This document shows positions 12,501 to 22,955 of a DNA stretch of 64,000 bases, one piece after another. The position numbers and the translations under genes were made by a program. The notes under the pieces were generated by a model. It saw only the letters and a program-made list of their open reading frames with translations. It had not been told where the DNA came from and ran no database searches. Numbering within the stretch: position 1 is the first letter of the stretch; each line of letters begins with the position of its first letter. Origin of the DNA: Linnemannia schmuckeri (lineage: Eukaryota > Mortierellomycota > Mortierellomycetes > Mortierellales > Mortierellaceae); assembly GCA_029449235.1 (NCBI GenBank), contig JANATG010000011.1:588001-652000 (forward strand), read 5' to 3'.

Positions 12501-13869
12501 GAAATCCATTGACGAGACCAAGGTGATTGCCCTCGACCCCACCAAGCCCTTCGACACCTCCATCTTCCGCGACTACGATATCTGTGTTACTGGCCCCGCC
12601 ATGTCCCAGTACGAGAACAGGCCTACGTTTTCCGAGTTGGTCCGCCACACCTGGGTCTACGCCCGTGTCTCTCCCGGACAGAAGGAGACGATTTTAACAA
12701 ATTTGAAGGCTAACGATTACACTACTTTGATGTGTGGAGACGGAACCAACGATGTCGGTGCCTTGAAGCAAGCACACATTGGTGTCGCTCTTTTGGACGG
12801 AAAGCCCGAGGACCTGGCCAGGATTGCCGAGTACAACCAGCTCCAGCGTATCAAGAATGTTTACGAGAACCAGCTCAAGTTCACTGCCCGCTTCAACATG
12901 CAACCTCCTCCACCCCACGCCAAGATTGCCCACCTTTACCCTCCAGAGGTCATTGCCGCTAAGCAGCAGGCTGCCCGCGAAGCCGCAGGCATCGGTGCTG
13001 TCGATGAGAACGGTCGCCCTGTTGCCGCACCTAAGCCCGCCTTAGATATGAGCGGTATCGCTGACATGATGGAGGACGTTGATGAGGATGCACCCCCCAC
13101 TCTCAAGCTCGGAGATGCTTCTGCTGCCGCCCCCTTCACCTCCAAGTTGTCGACCCCCATGTCGATTGTCAACATTATCCGCCAGGGTCGCTGCACACTT
13201 GTCGCCACCATGCAGATGTACAAGATTCTCGCCCTCAACTGTCTGATTACCGCCTACTCGCTCAGTGTCTTGTACCTCGACGGTATCAAGTCTAGTGATA
13301 CCCAAGTCACAATCACTGGTATCCTGATGGCCGTTTGTTTCATGTGCATCTCCAAGGCCACCCCTCTCGAGCACTTGTCCAAGGAACGTCCTCAGCCCAA
13401 CATCTTCAACTTTTACATCATCCTGTCTGTGCTGGGTCAGTTTGCGATCCACATTTTTTCGCTGATCTACATTACGCGCGAGGCCAAGTTGATTGAGCAC
13501 GACCGTGTGGTGGACCTGGAGAAGACGTTCGAGCCTGGTCTGTTGAACTCTGCGATCTACTTGATCTCGTTGTCGATGCAGGTGTCGACCTTTGCGATCA
13601 ACTACAAGGGTCACCCATTCCGCGAGAGCTTGAAAGAGAACACTTACTTGTACCGCGGTCTGTTGGCGGTTGGCGGAGTTGCCGTCGCCGGAGCGACCGA
13701 GTTTATGCCCGAGTTCAACGAGTACATCCAGCTCGTACCCTTCCCTGAGGACTTCAAGGTCAAGTTGATTGGTATCATGGCGTTTGATTACTTTGGCGCC
13801 TGGGCCCTTGAGATTGTATGCAACACTTTGTTTGGCAACTTTGCTGCCAAGGACATTGTCCGCAAGTAG
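9564..13869 (+). CDS. SPF1: P5A-type ATPase Spf1 (ER transmembrane-helix dislocase)
   Basis: Spf1/ATP13A1 sits in the ER membrane and uses ATP to extract mistargeted or misoriented transmembrane helices. Exons 9564-9565, 9886-10150, 10304-10390, 10536-10886 and 10996-13869 give 1192 residues, close to yeast Spf1 (1215). The first exon contributes only AT and the G comes from exon 2, so the start codon is split. The alternative is initiation at a downstream Met, which would remove the conserved N-terminus. FMELFKEHAVAP, LWLLDEYWYYSLF and NEAMLSGESTPLLKE are P5A hallmarks. The M4 motif is PPELP (about 438-442). The phospho-acceptor is D481 in DKTGTLTGEDL, and the hinge motif GDGTNDVGALK is near 815. 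A 23-T tract (10506-10528) lies just before exon 4. Confidence 0.96.
10506..10528 (+). repeat. poly(T) tract inside SPF1 intron 3
   Basis: There are 23 consecutive T residues ending 7 bp before the acceptor AG. It probably acts as an oversized polypyrimidine tract and is likely length-polymorphic. Confidence 0.9.
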
Positions 13870-14312
13870 ACATTTCTTTCTTTTGCTTTCTTTTATATTT
13901 TTTTCTCTGTTTTTCTGTTTTCACACATAAAGTATTCCATAAAGGGTTCGTTTAATTCATTCTCAATTTCCTCCCCCTCTTCCTTTTGCATAAGTGTGGA
14001 GCGAATGCCTGTATGTTCCGCCTGATTTCGAAGAATTTGTGGCTTGTCGTCAGTTCGTGCTCGGTAATTTATGTCACCCCGGAGAACACGGAAAATCACG
14101 ATCGCTTTAACTCTCCCTCCACACGCATTCACCGAAACAGGAAGCAGGAGCTTACAGCGGCATTCACCTTTTGTGACCCTCTTCAGCATACACGCACATA
14201 TACACACCAAAGTACATCTCACTCCAGAGTTCGGAGAACACTCATTCAACGCTTTACAGCCACAAAGAAAACAACAATCTCAGCTCCATTCCATTAAACC
14301 AACAAAAGCGTC
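13870..14312. other. SPF1 3' region and NDUFAF4-like promoter
   Basis: About 440 bp between genes on the same strand. T-rich DNA and an AATTCATTC-type stretch follow the SPF1 stop. No coding signal is seen. Confidence 0.55.
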
Positions 14313-15575
14313 ATGGGTAACTCGGCATCAAAGAGCAATGCAGGAGCCAAATCGGCGGTGCGTCATTTCCCGTCTGCCAAGAGCGCAATGCAAGAGAAGG
14401 CCGCGGCTGCAGCAGCAGCTGCTGCTGCATCGACAAAGTTGAATGCCACTGCCGCGTCGACGGCGTTCAAGACAGCAGGAGCAGGAGCAAGAGCAGGAAG
14501 TTCACCAAAGCAGGATTATTTGGAGCAGCAGCGGAAATTGGAGGAGGAGATTGCGCGGTATGACGAAGAGATTAAGAAGTCTGGCAAGCTAGGTAAAACG
14601 ATCCTGTAGCTACAGACATGTTTTGAAGGGAATGGGTGAATCAAAATGATATGGTCGGCAGGAAAGAAGAATGGATGTGTAAGACTAAGCAGATCCCTTT
14701 TTTTTTTTTTTTTTTTTTTTTTTCTTTTTTTTTGATCCAATTATTTGTATATACTTAGATGGAGAGAGTAGGCCGTTGGAGGATACGCCGTCGGCGGCGG
14801 AGATGCAGTTCTTTGGAAACTTGAATGCAATTGGACAAGTGGATGTTGCCAACCCAGATCAAGTCAAGCATCGTGAGGTATTTTTGAAGAGATTTTTTTT
14901 CAGCATCCGCATCGTGTACCCAAATCGCCAAGATACACAGTCATCGAAACACTTAAAGCCAGTACTCTGACCACACTTAATGTTCATTTGAAACTTTTAC
15001 TCGCGTATTAGGCTGAGGCAATTCTAAAGCGCAAATTGCCTTCCAAGACACCTTCATCATCATCATCATCATCATACAACTCAGGATCCAGCACAGCTGC
15101 AACATTCGCCCAATCTTCAGGACTTTACGCCCAGACCACCGCCTCAACCGCCGCAGCAGCTGCACAATCAGGCTCAAACTTGACATCGCTCAAACTGATG
15201 CAGCTCCTTCAACTCCGGAACCAGGACCCCTCGATCTGGACCGAGGACGTGCTCGCACACGAGTTTGGGCTGAAGAAACAGGATATCCGGTCGTTGACCC
15301 AGTATATCAACACGTATAGTATCCTTCCAGGAAAGGATGCTAAGGGTAGAGAGTCTGGTGTGTGGTGTGAGGATCTGAGGGGCGTTGAGGTGTTGGATAA
15401 GCCTAGTTCGATTGCAGATGCTGAGGCTGAGGCTGGTATTGATCAGAGTAAGAAGAAGGCGCAGGGGAAGGGTAGGACTTCATTGTTGTCGGATTCGTTG
15501 TCGGCGGAAGAGACTGCGATGGCAGGGAAGGGGGGTGTTAAGCAGGCATCATCATCACATGGCGGACGAAAATAA
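14313..15575 (+). CDS. NDUFAF4-like mitochondrial complex I assembly factor
   Basis: NDUFAF4 helps assemble respiratory complex I. Exons 14313-14592, 14759-14877 and 15012-15575 give 320 residues, against about 175 in human. The protein begins MGNSASKS, a good N-myristoylation signal, as in animal NDUFAF4 (also MG-). A 10-alanine run, a short charged helix (EEEIARYDEEIKKSGKLG) and a poly-Ser run from a (CAT)n tract follow. The diagnostic block is near residues 185-220: KLMQLLQLRNQDPSIWTEDV, then FGLKKQDIRSLTQYINTYSI. It matches the family pattern of leucine-rich helix, WT-x2, L-x2-D-x2-SL-x2-Y. The Lys/Ser-rich tail is extra. Recognition rests on this block and the N-terminus, so confidence is moderate. 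Confidence 0.74.
14698..14733 (+). repeat. poly(T) tract in intron 1 of the NDUFAF4-like gene
   Basis: T runs of 26 and 9 residues, separated by one C, lie upstream of the intron acceptor. Confidence 0.9.
15056..15077 (+). repeat. (CAT)n microsatellite encoding serines
   Basis: A trinucleotide run in exon 3 of the NDUFAF4-like gene reads as a serine tract in the coding frame. Confidence 0.8.
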
Positions 15576-15779
15576 TCATAAACCGCTTGTTTTTGTATTC
15601 ATTTTTTTTTCTTCTTTCTATTGTTTATTGGTATTGAGATACTGAAGGTTTTGATATGGCACTGAAAGAAAAGTATTGCTATGTGTGTAGATGTATATGA
15701 CCAGCAGTTCCAAAGATAGTCTTTTGCCAATGCAAACAGACTTGGACTACGTGGAGAAGGGTTTGGGGGAGAGGAGTGC

Positions 15780-15968
15780 TTAGTCCGCGTTCGCAGAGGG
15801 TGTACAGGGAGCAGGGCTAGGCTGCTGAACCCGCTCAAGAAGCCGCTGTTGATGCAGTTCAGCCACAAGCTGCTGCGTCTGAATATTTTCCAGCAACTGC
15901 TGCTGTTGCTGATGCTCCGCCCATTGCTGCATAAGCTGCTGTTGTGCCGTCAGATCCTATTGCTGGAG
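15780..15968 (-). pseudogene. in-frame Q-rich tail beyond two TAG codons
   Basis: Directly after the TAG at 15969-15971 the same frame continues in Gln-rich sequence. A second TAG is at 15957-15959, and the frame ends at TAA 15780-15782. The tail (about 57 codons after the second TAG) keeps the composition of the preceding coiled coil (LMQQWAEHQQ, LLERVQQ) and ends in a plausible terminus, PAPCTPSANAD. Both TAGs sit where CAG codons are expected, so one C-to-T change each would explain them. It is either a degraded C-terminus or a readthrough extension. Confidence 0.55.
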
Positions 15969-16280
15969 CTACTCGTCCAATTGTTGTTGGAGCTGAAGCT
16001 GTTCTGCCTCTTGCTGGAGTTGGAGCTGTTCGGCTGAGTGCTGCTGCTCCGACAAGAGCTGCTGGTACTCGGCGAGCTGTTGTTGCTGGAGTTGATCTAT
16101 CGCCAGTTGTTGACGTTGGAGCTGCTCTGCTGATTGGTGCTGGTGAAGTTGCCCCGCCTGCTGCTGAAGGAGCTCCAACATCTGGTGCTGCTGTTGTTCC
16201 GTGAATTGCGGTACATGCTGCTGAACTTGTTGCTGCTGCTCCTGTTGCTGTTGCTCTACTCCCTGCTGTTGCTTCACTTC

Positions 16281-16316
<36 letters not shown>

Positions 16317-19300
16317 GAGTTGTTGGAACAGCTCTGATACCGTCTGCTGTTGAATCTGCTCCACTAAATACTGCAGATTCTGTTGGTGTTGCTGGTGTTT
16401 CTGATCCGCCACTTGCATCCCCACCATCCGCTGGATTTCCAAGTCAATCGCCTCCTGTTGTTGCTGCTCATACATAGGTTGGAGTGCTTGTTGCAGCTGG
16501 AGGGCCATCTCCTGCTGTCGATGCTTCAAAAGAAGGTCAACCTGGTGACGCGCCACCGCCTCAAGCTCCTGCTGTCGTTGTTGCAGTCGCAAAGCTTCCT
16601 GCTCCTGCCTCTGCTTGTTGGCAGCAGCTTGCTCATAAAGGACCTTTGCGAGGTACCGCTGCTTTTCGAGATGGATACCTCGCTGAAGATAAGCGTGGTG
16701 TTGGGCCATGAGCGGGAGATCGGGTTGGAGACGAGAAACGGGAGAGTGTTGTCTGTGCCATTCCATGACCTGGATGAGCTCGTAGCGCCACCAGTTGTCG
16801 TCGCCTGAGACGGCCTTGCGGGCGGCGGTGATCCATTCGTCGGCGCTCTTGACGCCGAACCCCATACTTCTCAATGCTCTGCGCTGGAGAAGGGCGCTGT
16901 TGCCGCTGTTCATAGAAATGATGGGTATAGGTTTTTGAGGAAGAGGAGCTGGTGGTCGTTGCAGAGGATGAAGTGGTTGCTGAGGTTGCGGAGGACGAGG
17001 GGGTACTGGAGGAGGCCCAATGGGTGTAGACCAGGCAGAGCCCTGGAGGATTGGGTTGGTGCCGGTGGTATGAAGTTGTATGTGCGGAGGTAGAGGCCGA
17101 GGTATCATCAAGGGGGTAGTTGAGACAGGGCCCTGGAAAGTGGCTTCGATACTGGTTGTCTGGAGCTGCATGTATGCATGAGGGAGAGGCTGATCCACCA
17201 TAAAGGGAGTTGTCGAGGTAAAAGCCTGGAGGGGTTGGTTAACATTGGCAATTAGGCCTTGAACATCCGAAGGAAGAGGCAAAGGCGCCATCATGGAGGT
17301 AGTCGAGGCAGAGGCCTGGAAGGTTGGGCCACCACCGCCGGTCTGCGGTTGCATGCGGGGATGTGGAGGGGGTGGTGGACCACGAGGTGGAGGAGGATTG
17401 CGAGGTTGGGGAGGCCCACGTGGTGGAGGAGGAGCACGTCCGCCAGGAACTTGGGCTGGTACTGGGGGTTTAACCAGAAGAGTTGGGGGGAAGCGTGAAT
17501 CTTGAGCAGCAATGACGACCTCATCGTTAGGCATCTTGAATTCTTGGTAGTCAGCGCGACTCGACTCGAGCTGATGCAAGAACTCATGATCTGCCTTAAT
17601 GGTCCCCCAGACCTCCTCAGCCGTCAACGCCTCCAATGATTCCTCAGTAACGTCAGCCTTCACAAACCAACGGTTCTTCGCACGTTGATCCACAAAGTTC
17701 GGGAAGAACCTCTTCGAAGCACGGAACTCAATGACGGGGGACGTGCGGGCGCGATGCATGTTCCAGGTCTTTAGAAGGTAATCGAATTCGGCACGGGTTT
17801 GCAAATCGTCATGGACGACGGGACGGTAAGGCGTGGTATCGATTTTGTTCCGTACGTCGGCTTCGCGGCGGTTGCGGGTCTCTTTTTTGAGAGACCAGGT
17901 GAAGAGGCGCTGTTGCTCGTCGTCGAGCGAGCGGAAGCGGTGGAGGACCTCGTATACGGGGTCTTCCGGCTGGGGGTCGGCGTCTGTGTCGAGCCACGCA
18001 AGGCAACTCGGCATCGCTATGTATAAAGTGTGAAGGAAATATGGTTAGAGGAGAACTAGAAGGAGAGTGAGAGCTCATCGTCCTTCATAAATCAAATTTA
18101 ATGCCAACGTGTGGCATAAAAGGCCTTGATATACCTTGAATGGTGCGCATGAGATCAAGACGAAAATGCAAGTAATAGTTCAACCGTGCAAACTCAGTGG
18201 GAGTGGCCTGGACCAAGAACCCAAGGAGATCTCCAACAGGGATCTGAAGCCAGTGCGCAACCTGATCGGTTCGCAGGGTATCAACGACCTCAGCCTTGTC
18301 CCATTCACGGTCCGTAGCCTTGAGAGGCAAGGTGTAGAGTTTGAACGTGTCCTCGGGGGTGTTATCATCGACGGTAGTGGGCATCCAATAGATGACAAAA
18401 GAGAGAGGCGTAAGGAGGTAGTCGCGGCTCTCCAAGAAATTTTCAAGGCACAATTTCATCAACTTTCGCGCCACTTCTTTGCCTGTCAAAGGGGGCCTGA
18501 TATACTCCTACATTCGCGAGACATTTTTTAAGAAAAAGGCAGATAGAAAGAAAAGTAGTAGTTAGATGGTTTTGAAAGATAAATGGATGTAGACAAACAT
18601 TGGGACGCGATGTCCTGTTTACGTCAAATTACGAGGGAAATATACTTCTTCATCAGAGTACTCGAGGTCAGAGTATTTGAGCTCGGAGCATTCACCGGCG
18701 GTATCAGACAACAGATCGCCATCCTCATCGCTCTCATCATCTTCCTCGCCGCTATCCTCACCGTCTTCGTTACCGCTGTAATGCCTGCAAGAGCGAGGAC
18801 GAGAGGGAGTGCGGGGACGAGAGGGAGTACGAGCAGCAGGAAGTGTCTTACCGGATACACTCGGACGGGTTCGTATTTTGGGCCTCGAAGGCATCTCGCT
18901 GTCCTCATCTTCTGCATTGCCGTCATCCTCGGAGTCAGCATCCATATCGTGGTCGCTACCATCCGTGTCAGAGTGTGACGGAGACGACAAAAAGGAGGCC
19001 GGAGTGCCGACCGCAGTGACGCAGGCAGCTTCATTATCGGTATCAGCATCGATTTTTTTAGAATCGGGGTGGGATCGGGAACGAGAGCTGGACTGAGTCG
19101 GAGGCAACGACAAAGAGGAGAGAGTGGCACGAGAAGAAGAAGCAGTAGACTTCCCACGGGTAGCTTGGACGGACTTGGTGTTCACGGGCTTGGCTTGCGC
19201 GACCTTGGCTTGGACGGCCTTGGCTTGAGCGGCTTTAGCTCGGTTGGATTTCTGGACCTGAGCAGAAGGAGCATTACGGCGCCGAGAGCGCTGCTGCTGC

Positions 19301-19419
19301 TTCTGTTCTTTCTCCTTGACTCGCAACGCTTCAGCGGCTTCGGCGGCCTTGGTGGCTTCTCGATCGCGGATACGGGCGGATTTACGAGGCCATGACTCGA
19401 ACTGGTCGTCGTCATTCAT
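15969..19419 (-). CDS. polyglutamine, coiled-coil protein of unknown function
   Basis: Not recognised. Exons 19419-18646, 18507-18135 and 18016-15969 join in frame to 1064 residues. The first donor (GTATAT at 18645) was chosen because it is the only one found that keeps phase with the next exon. Residues 1-258 are basic then acidic, with AK-rich repeats (AKAAQAKAVQAKVAQAK) and long Asp/Glu/Ser runs. Residues about 259-560 look folded, including EYIRPPLTGKEVARKLMKLC and LRTDQVAHWLQIPVG. A proline-rich segment (PPPPRGPPQP) follows, then a Gln-rich coiled coil with a 12-Gln run near 16280-16315. The acidic/basic N-terminus suggests a nuclear role, but that is a guess. The stop appears premature (see the tail at 15780-15968). 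Confidence 0.72.
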
Positions 19420-20182
19420 TGAGAGAAAGGCGGTTTGAAAGGATGAGGAGTTAAGTGCAGGTTTGAGGTCTGTATGGAGGACGCGATAAAGAGAGGGAGA
19501 AGTGAGTGAGAAAGGGTAAGGGTGAAAGGAAAGGAAGAGGATGGAATGAGAAGGAGGATGAGTAGAGGAGCGAGGAACAAATAAACGTTTTATACCCTTC
19601 AAGGCGGAGCAAAACAAAACTTTTCATTGATCTTTGTATCGTTCATAACTTTACAGCATGGTGAAAAGGCCTCTTTTTGTTCCGCTTGTTTAGCGAGAAG
19701 GGCTCGTCATTGAAGGCGTTTGGTTTTACAAAAAGATGAGCAAAACAAGCTAGAGAAGGGCAAGAACATCATGGAATAATTATATAATAATAAGGACGCG
19801 CAGAGGAAGAAAGCATAGAAAACATGAATGATCTGGTACTGAAGACCCAGACTCAAGCCTTTTACTACAAAGCAACGGTATTGTGTGGGGAGACGGTCCA
19901 AGTGCACGGCAGGGCTGGGTGCATCTTAAAAAAGCGGAAAAAGGTAAATGTCGTGTGGTAATTGATGCCTATCAGGGTTTGTACCAATCACCGTGTAGGG
20001 CCTGCTTCAAAATAACGCGACAGACAGTTATTGTCGTAGGAGACGCGAAGAGTGAATGTAGTAAAGGGCAGTAGGATCAAGCTCTGCTTCTGAGTCGTTT
20101 CTGACTCGTAATGGTTGGTCTGGTGCCTGACAATTTTTATTTTTTTTTTTTTTTTGGTAGAATAGGAGATTTTTATTGTGGC
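19420..20182. other. intergenic region upstream of the polyQ gene
   Basis: About 760 bp that likely contains the polyQ gene promoter. Only short ORFs are present. A T17-type tract lies near 20140-20156. A 15 bp sequence (TCTGGTGCCTGACAA) at about 20118-20132 recurs at about 20314-20328. Confidence 0.5.
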
Positions 20183-20419
20183 TTAATCAGCCTTGGTCCA
20201 GTTATTTTGGGCAATGGTTTTGTTGATTTCACCTACTATGGTCCGGATAAGGTCGTTGCTCGATTGTGTGTGTTGGTGCAGAAGACGGACGGTGTTGGCT
20301 GTTGAGATGCCGATCTGGTGCCTGACAAATGATTGTAGGGTATCCAAATTTTTGAAGCGGGAATTAAGGGGCGTATAAAAATGATGGGCGTTGACCCGAA
20401 TCGAGCTCGCACAGGGTGT
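20183..20419 (-). pseudogene. possible coding remnant or last exon of an unknown gene
   Basis: On the minus strand an open frame of up to 79 codons ends at TAA (20183-20185). It begins after a possible acceptor (GATGTAG) at 20420. The peptide is amphipathic and ordinary in composition, for example NSRFKNLDTLQSFVRHQIG and IRTIVGEINKTIAQNNW. No start codon or upstream exon is visible, because the sequence beyond is the piggyBac relic on the other strand. It may be the 3' end of a gene truncated by the transposon. Not recognised. Confidence 0.3.
20374..20381 (+). promoter_or_regulatory. possible TATA box of the piggyBac relic
   Basis: TATAAAAA lies about 80 bp upstream of the first ATG of the transposase relic, good spacing for a core promoter. 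Confidence 0.35.
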
Positions 20420-20454
20420 CTACATCTCACAAACATCAACTTCCTCCAGGCAAG

Positions 20455-22955
20455 ATGGACCGCGGGATCCTCGAACTTCTTTCGGCGCACAAGAATGCAA
20501 AGGCCAAGGAACAAGCACAGGCACCCAACACCACACATGACGGCCACAGCAGCAACGCTGGCAACTACGGTTACAGCGATTACAACGATGATCTCGAAGA
20601 GGAAAGGGAATATGAAACGGAGGAGGAGGACGACGAGACACAGGATTACGGTGTTGTCATGACACGTACCCATCGCACCCACATTATCGAAGAGGAGGAC
20701 ATGTATGATAGCGACTGTAACGATGAAAGTAAACGCCCCTGTGTGATTTATTGTCGTTAATCGGTGCTTCAATGAATGGTGATTGACCCTTCTAACAGTC
20801 AAGGTACATTGATTTGCATCGACGTAGAGGAGACTGACTATGGCGAAGTGTTTGGGGCGGGAGGGAGCTCGAGCTCAAGGTCTGGATGCAGCTCAACCCA
20901 CTAGGTGGTTTCGAACGTGCCGGATTTCTCGAATGTATTCCAACACACACAACCTGACCATTTGGCCTTCGCAAAGCTCCATTCCGAGTTGCTCCTCCAG
21001 AGAACTCTGCGGCCAATACATTTCTTTTCTTTGTTCTTCACGGATGAAGTGTTTGAGGAGCTGTCAAGGAACACCAACGCCAACGCCACGCTACAGGGAG
21101 CAAAGAACTCGCAACAACCGCATGAAGGAGAGGAGGATGACGATGGCGGCAATGATGGATTGGACTGGCAGGACACAACCGCAAAGGAGCTTCGTGTCTA
21201 CCTTGGAGCCCTCATTTACATGGGTATCTCCCCTCAAGACTATGTTGAGAAGTTCTGGAACACCTCGCCCTATTATCCCAGGCGCCGATTCGTGTCCGAG
21301 ATGTCCCTGCCTTGGTTTCAGCAGATCAGGAGGTACTTTCATGTCTCGAACCCCGACTCGTTTCAAGATCATTGGTACTCAAAGCTGGAACCTCTCTCGA
21401 CGAAACGGAACTCTCATACTGGCGGCACTATATCCCTCCTACCAATGTCTCTGTCAATGAGATATCACTACGGTTCGGGGAGCCCATCGAAGGTGGACTT
21501 TTGCTGCACAGAGCTGTTAACTTGTCTTGGCGGATGGAAGGGTATAAGGTTATGTCCCTCTGTGATTCTGAATACACATCTTCGTTCTTGTGTACGACGA
21601 GCGGTAATCCATACTGGGAGATTGAGCAGGACCTTATTTGGACAGCGCTTCAACCGCCGTTCTTCAACTCGTCTGCAAGCTTCCCTACCGGACGCGAGCC
21701 CACAACGCCTTTATGGACGATTATTTAGCCAATGTGCCATTGTTCATCAAACTACGAGACTATGGCATTGGGGCCTGCGGACGGGCAAGTGTCCACTCGA
21801 TTGGATTTCCAGACGAACTGAAGGTCAAGAAGGGTGACAGGCGGAAAGGGGGCTACCGATGACTGGTATTGTTGTTGAACAGTTGGTCTTGGCGAGCTGT
21901 TGGATGAGTGATCACAATTCCGTCAATATGTTGTCGACTATCCACCAGATTGAACCCGAGTTCAACGACCAAAATCGGCATGACCCTCAGTCGTCAGGCA
22001 GGAATAACAGAAGCCACAGTAGGAGCCGGTTGAGCGCCATCGATTCTCCAAGTCTGCATGATCACACTGTGCCGAATATTGTCAACGACTACAACAACAT
22101 CATGGGCGACATCGACGCCAGCGACCTGAAGCGATTGTTTTATGATCGGGACCTCTTTGTTGCCCAGGCATGGATGCCCCTGTTTCTCTGGCTACTGGAT
22201 TCGATCCTTCTAAATGCGCATGTGTTGTCGAGAGTACAGGGGAACAATCAACCACATTCCGATTTCCGGCGAGAAATTGCCTGGGATTTGATCTTTGGAG
22301 ACAAGTAAGTGGAGGCGGACGGAATCGACATTGATTCACATGGCGATGATGCACCCTTTTCGGACTACACCGATGGTGAGCTGATCCACATGTCGATGAT
22401 GCAGCTCCACATGACGACGCCAATGCTGAAACTCGTGCTTACTTCGATCACGACTATAGCACCTATTCCGATGCCGCATATGAAGGTGGACAGGAAGACG
22501 ATTATAGCGACAGAGACGGAGACAACGGTGGAGAGGGTGGTAGCAGTGGAGAGGGCGACAGCGACAGCCACCGAAATGGAGACAGCGACCGAGAAGATGG
22601 GACGGACAGAGTAGGGGATACGGAAGTTATACCGGTGAAGGGAAAGACACTTTACATTGTAAAGAGTACGACCAGCCTACCAGCGGCACGAAAGGACCGA
22701 GTTCTGCATCTCCCAATGTTCCTGGAGAGTTCTTCCCGGCCCAACTGTGCGCTTTGCCGATTCAAGCATACAACCTTGAAGCTAAAGGGGTATCGGCTTA
22801 GAACCCCTACGAACGTCTATTGTAGCCACTGCAATGTCCCTCTGTGTCTTGTCGAAGGCAAGAATCCTCGCAATTGCTTCAAAGATTATCATGTACTTGA
22901 CCACTTCGATTCTAAGAAGCCTCGCTCTTTCCATTCTGTTTTCATGATCTTTTAA
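20455..22955 (+). pseudogene. decayed piggyBac-type (DDE_Tnp_1_7) transposase
   Basis: PiggyBac transposases cut and paste DNA at TTAA sites. The acidic N-terminus starts at ATG 20455 (MDRGILELLSAHK). A stop (TAG 20902-20904) precedes the core, which begins with TDEVFEELSRNTNANA. LRVYLGALIYMGI, WNTSPYYPRRRFVSEMS and HWYSKLEPLS follow in one frame. The reading then shifts near 21397 (YIPPTNVSVNE), near 21605-21637 (NAFMDDYLANVPLFIKLRDY) and near 21855 (VEQLVLASCWMSDHNSVNML, DYNNIMGDIDASDL). The first catalytic Asp is Asn here (VSVNE); the other two Asp blocks persist. A C-terminal Cys/His cluster (CALC, CSHC, CFKDYH, 22745-22890) matches the family's zinc-binding tail. With one stop, three shifts and a lost catalytic residue it is inactive. 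Flanking TTAA and terminal repeats were not identified. Confidence 0.78.

Noticed and set aside
11836..12648. 270-codon minus-strand open frame
   Set aside because: Antisense to the SPF1 catalytic domain; a shadow of its codon bias.
19420..19617. Upstream 66-codon N-terminal extension of the polyQ protein
   Set aside because: The extension is Ser/Pro/Phe-rich translation of a C/T-rich leader. The Met at 19419 begins a charged protein-like sequence.
20118..20328. 15 bp direct repeats (TCTGGTGCCTGACAA) as a target-site duplication
   Set aside because: The 180 bp between them has no inverted ends or element features; probably chance or old duplication.
20385..20415. GACCCGAATCGAGCTCGC as a possible tRNA or tRNA-like end
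   Set aside because: It does not fold into a cloverleaf and lies inside the leader of the piggyBac relic.
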